Positions 4,942 to 6,606 of a DNA stretch of 6,606 bases are shown piece by piece. Within the stretch, counting starts at the first letter, position 1. Each line of letters starts with the position of its first letter. A program made the position numbers and the translations under genes. The stretch spans positions 1 to 6,606 of the forward strand of contig QMVB01000053.1 in assembly GCA_003660905.1 (NCBI GenBank), in the 5' to 3' direction. The notes beneath the pieces are model-generated. The model ran no database searches. It saw only the letters and a program-made list of their open reading frames with translations, and was not told where the DNA came from. This DNA is from Candidatus Nanohalarchaeota archaeon. GTDB taxonomy: Archaea; EX4484-52.

Positions 4942-6606
4942 TTACTGGCCGCATGCATAGGGGGTTACACTATAATAACAATTATCCGGGTCGCCAGGAC
5001 ATGTTGCACAGAAGTTTATATCTCCTGATGTTGTTTCTATTTTGATATTAAACTCCTTTGCATTATCACAAAAGTTATTATATGAAAACGATGATGTTGT
5101 TGCTGGTGATATGGTCTCTGTATGGATTTCTTCATCTTTTGTGCAATCGCTGAATTTTTTTGCTGTTACTGTAATTTTTGATATTTTGCTCTCACAATTG
5201 ACATCAAAGCTGAACTCTGTCTCATGCTCTATATGGCCCGGATCATGGCCGTATGCGTTTTCTATTTTGCACCCACCTGGATGTGGCTCTGATGTTCCCA
5301 TAGGAATACATTTATCGTTTTTTAGTGTGCAGTTAAATCCGCATGGATCAGCTTCACATTCATCTTTTTCGTAACCAGAGCATGATTTTATATCTTTTGA
5401 GCATGAGAGACACTCTCCTTTCCAGGTATGCGAGCGCCACACGCAGTCATTAAGGTTGCACGGATCATCTTCGCATGTTTTTGATTCGTCCTTTCCTATT
5501 TTGTCAGCAGCCCAGCTATTTGGCTCATAATCTTTACATGACGTTTCAGATGTGCATCGCCTGCAGTTTCCGCCAATTTTTTCAACAACAAAATAACAAT
5601 TGCTTAATTCATCACATTCATCCCTGTCACAGTCCTTGAACCAGCCCTTCCCGCATTTTGCGCAATTTCCTTCACTTTTGCTTATTTTTTCCCCTAGATC
5701 TTCTTTTTTGCTCCCTATTCCGAGTGGATATGTTATTTGTATATTGCCAACCGTCTGTTGAGCGCTGTATATATAATCAATTAGCTGAGCTGATGCAAGT
5801 CTTGTTATTGAGCGGTTTACATTTTCTGTCACTTCAAACGGGCAGAAAAATGAAAAGATTGTATTTTTTCTCTTTGGCTTTATGGTTACTATACCTTCGT
5901 CAAGCACATCCTTTGCAATTCTGCACTCCTGTGTTTCGTCATCTAATCGGTTACAGGTCAAATAAGATGCTGAGCAGTCAAAATCACCTGCTCGCAATTC
6001 AGAAGGTATTTTTATTCTAAATACTGTATTTTCATCTAAATATATTTCTCCATTATTTCTTGTATTTAAAACAGAAACTAATAAACCCATTTTTGAGCCA
6101 GCTATTAGAGGTTGCGGCCCAACATTTAATGACAACATTGCTGGGCTTGGTTTTCCGATTGAAACAGTAGTTTTGAAGTAGTTGTTCTCTTGGAACATTC
6201 TTTCTAATTCATTCCTATCTACTACCCGTATATCTAAAGATGTATTTGTAGAATACCTATATTCAGCATATATTTTAAGCTTCATAAAATGTCTTTCTCT
6301 TGCATCATCAGATGGGACAAATGGCCCTAGCAGAGCGATATCAGCATATCCGGGAATAAATTTTTCGTATGTTTTTTCTGTTTGCGGCTCTTTAACTGAC
6401 GGGTCAACTTGGCAATACTGCTCACAGCTTGCCTTTACGGTCAAATTTCTTGCTGTCATGTCTCCTTCGTTCTTTATCTGTGTATATATTCTGACAGGTA
6501 TTGTCTGGTCACGCGGTACAGAAGGTGTTGTCGGCTTAGCAGATATGATTTCAACACCTTTTGGATAGCTTATTGCCTTCTCAGGATGGACATTTCTTTG
6601 CTGTTG
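4942..6606 (-). CDS. Cysteine-rich exported protein with two Ig-like domains and three Cys repeats, N-terminus cut by window edge
   Basis: The frame stays open to base 6606, so the ATG at 6459 is internal; 554 residues are visible. Residues before that Met (GVEIISAKP to YTQIKNEGD) already form the first strands of domain 1. Domain 1 (about 17-130) has IKNEG at 44-48, IYAEYRY at 112-118, and the linker VVDRNELERM at 128-137. Domain 2 (about 155-292) has PQPLIAG, LNTRNNGE at 180-187, cysteines 211, 218, 228 and 255, and a closing strand LIDYIYSAQQTVGNI at 275-289. This order matches the three lipoproteins. A segment with 18 cysteines (315-433) then forms three repeats, and a final beta-rich region (about 446-552) holds 8 more. 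There is no membrane segment at the C-terminus, so any anchor must be N-terminal, outside the window. The cysteine content implies folding outside the cytoplasm with disulfides or bound metal. No catalytic motif is evident; a surface adhesion or scaffold role is inference. Confidence 0.87.
   Translation of the reverse strand, partial: QQQRNVHPEKAISYPKGVEIISAKPTTPSVPRDQTIPVRIYTQIKNEGDMTARNLTVKASCEQYCQVDPSVKEPQTEKTYEKFIPGYADIALLGPFVPSDDARERHFMKLKIYAEYRYSTNTSLDIRVVDRNELERMFQENNYFKTTVSIGKPSPAMLSLNVGPQPLIAGSKMGLLVSVLNTRNNGEIYLDENTVFRIKIPSELRAGDFDCSASYLTCNRLDDETQECRIAKDVLDEGIVTIKPKRKNTIFSFFCPFEVTENVNRSITRLASAQLIDYIYSAQQTVGNIQITYPLGIGSKKEDLGEKISKSEGNCAKCGKGWFKDCDRDECDELSNCYFVVEKIGGNCRRCTSETSCKDYEPNSWAADKIGKDESKTCEDDPCNLNDCVWRSHTWKGECLSCSKDIKSCSGYEKDECEADPCGFNCTLKNDKCIPMGTSEPHPGGCKIENAYGHDPGHIEHETEFSFDVNCESKISKITVTAKKFSDCTKDEEIHTETISPATTSSFSYNNFCDNAKEFNIKIETTSGDINFCATCPGDPDNCYYSVTPYACGQ
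5308..5670 (-). repeat. Three cysteine-rich protein repeats inside the exported protein
   Basis: In the encoded protein (visible-fragment numbering), repeat A spans 313-345, B 346-396 and C 397-433. Each opens with G-x-C-x2-C. B and C then have C-x2-Y, and all three contain C-[ED]-x-[DE]-x-C or a close variant (DRDEC, CEDDPC, CEADPC) followed by a cysteine 3-5 residues later. Spacings are C2C-7-C-4-C-5-C in A, C2C-5-C-20-C-4-C-4-C in B, and C2C-6-C-7-C-4-C-3-C in C. Repeat A therefore lacks one cysteine and B has a longer middle insert. The pattern suggests a small disulfide-knotted or metal-binding module that arose by duplication. The DNA itself is not a close repeat. Confidence 0.75.

Noticed and set aside
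4840..5028. Plus-strand ORF of 62 residues starting in the gap after the DUF63 gene
   Set aside because: It runs into the antisense of the cysteine-rich gene, has no Shine-Dalgarno site or TATA box at the right distance, and its product has no recognisable features.
6457..6459. ATG at 6459 as the true start of the cysteine-rich gene
   Set aside because: The 49 codons upstream are open and encode the first strands of the family's domain 1. No signal peptide begins at this Met, so the real start is beyond the window.
5658..6568. Plus-strand ORFs opposite the cysteine-rich protein
   Set aside because: They are shadows of the minus-strand gene. The minus-strand product has consistent domain and cysteine patterns shared with paralogues, while the plus-strand products are rich in Phe, Ser and Leu without motifs.

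Overview
The window looks like an AT-rich archaeal genome fragment, probably from an uncultivated lineage of the DPANN or Altiarchaeota kind. The archaeal signals are an EndoQ-type DNA repair nuclease, a DUF63 membrane protein (a family known essentially from Archaea), GGTG-type Shine-Dalgarno sites, a TATA-box promoter placed for leaderless transcription, and short signal peptides ending in a Ser-Gly-Cys lipobox. The exact lineage cannot be fixed from this sequence.

Layout, left to right. Bases 1-1002 (+) hold the C-terminal three quarters or so of an EndoQ homologue; its start lies outside the window. Bases 1003-1249 are a non-coding gap between convergent genes, with two inverted repeats. 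Bases 1250-3913 (-) form a tight three-gene operon, transcribed leftward from 3913, encoding small predicted lipoproteins. Bases 3914-3957 are a compact divergent promoter region. Bases 3958-4773 (+) encode a polytopic DUF63 membrane protein. Bases 4774-4941 are a second gap between convergent genes. Bases 4942-6606 (-) hold the C-terminal part of a large cysteine-rich exported protein that runs off the right edge.

The most interesting point is that the three lipoproteins and the cysteine-rich protein appear to be diverged members of one family. Each has two successive Ig-like beta-rich domains with an N-x-G type turn, a charged linker around E-[FYL]-x-R after the first domain, a cysteine pair in the second domain, and a closing strand with alternating tyrosines. 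The fourth member adds three cysteine-rich repeats and a further cysteine-containing beta-rich C-terminal domain. I infer a cell-surface protein set, held at the outer face of the membrane by lipidated cysteines, with the DUF63 gene lying between members of the array on the opposite strand. I recognise no named system for it; its function is unknown. EndoQ is a separate housekeeping gene that converges on the operon.
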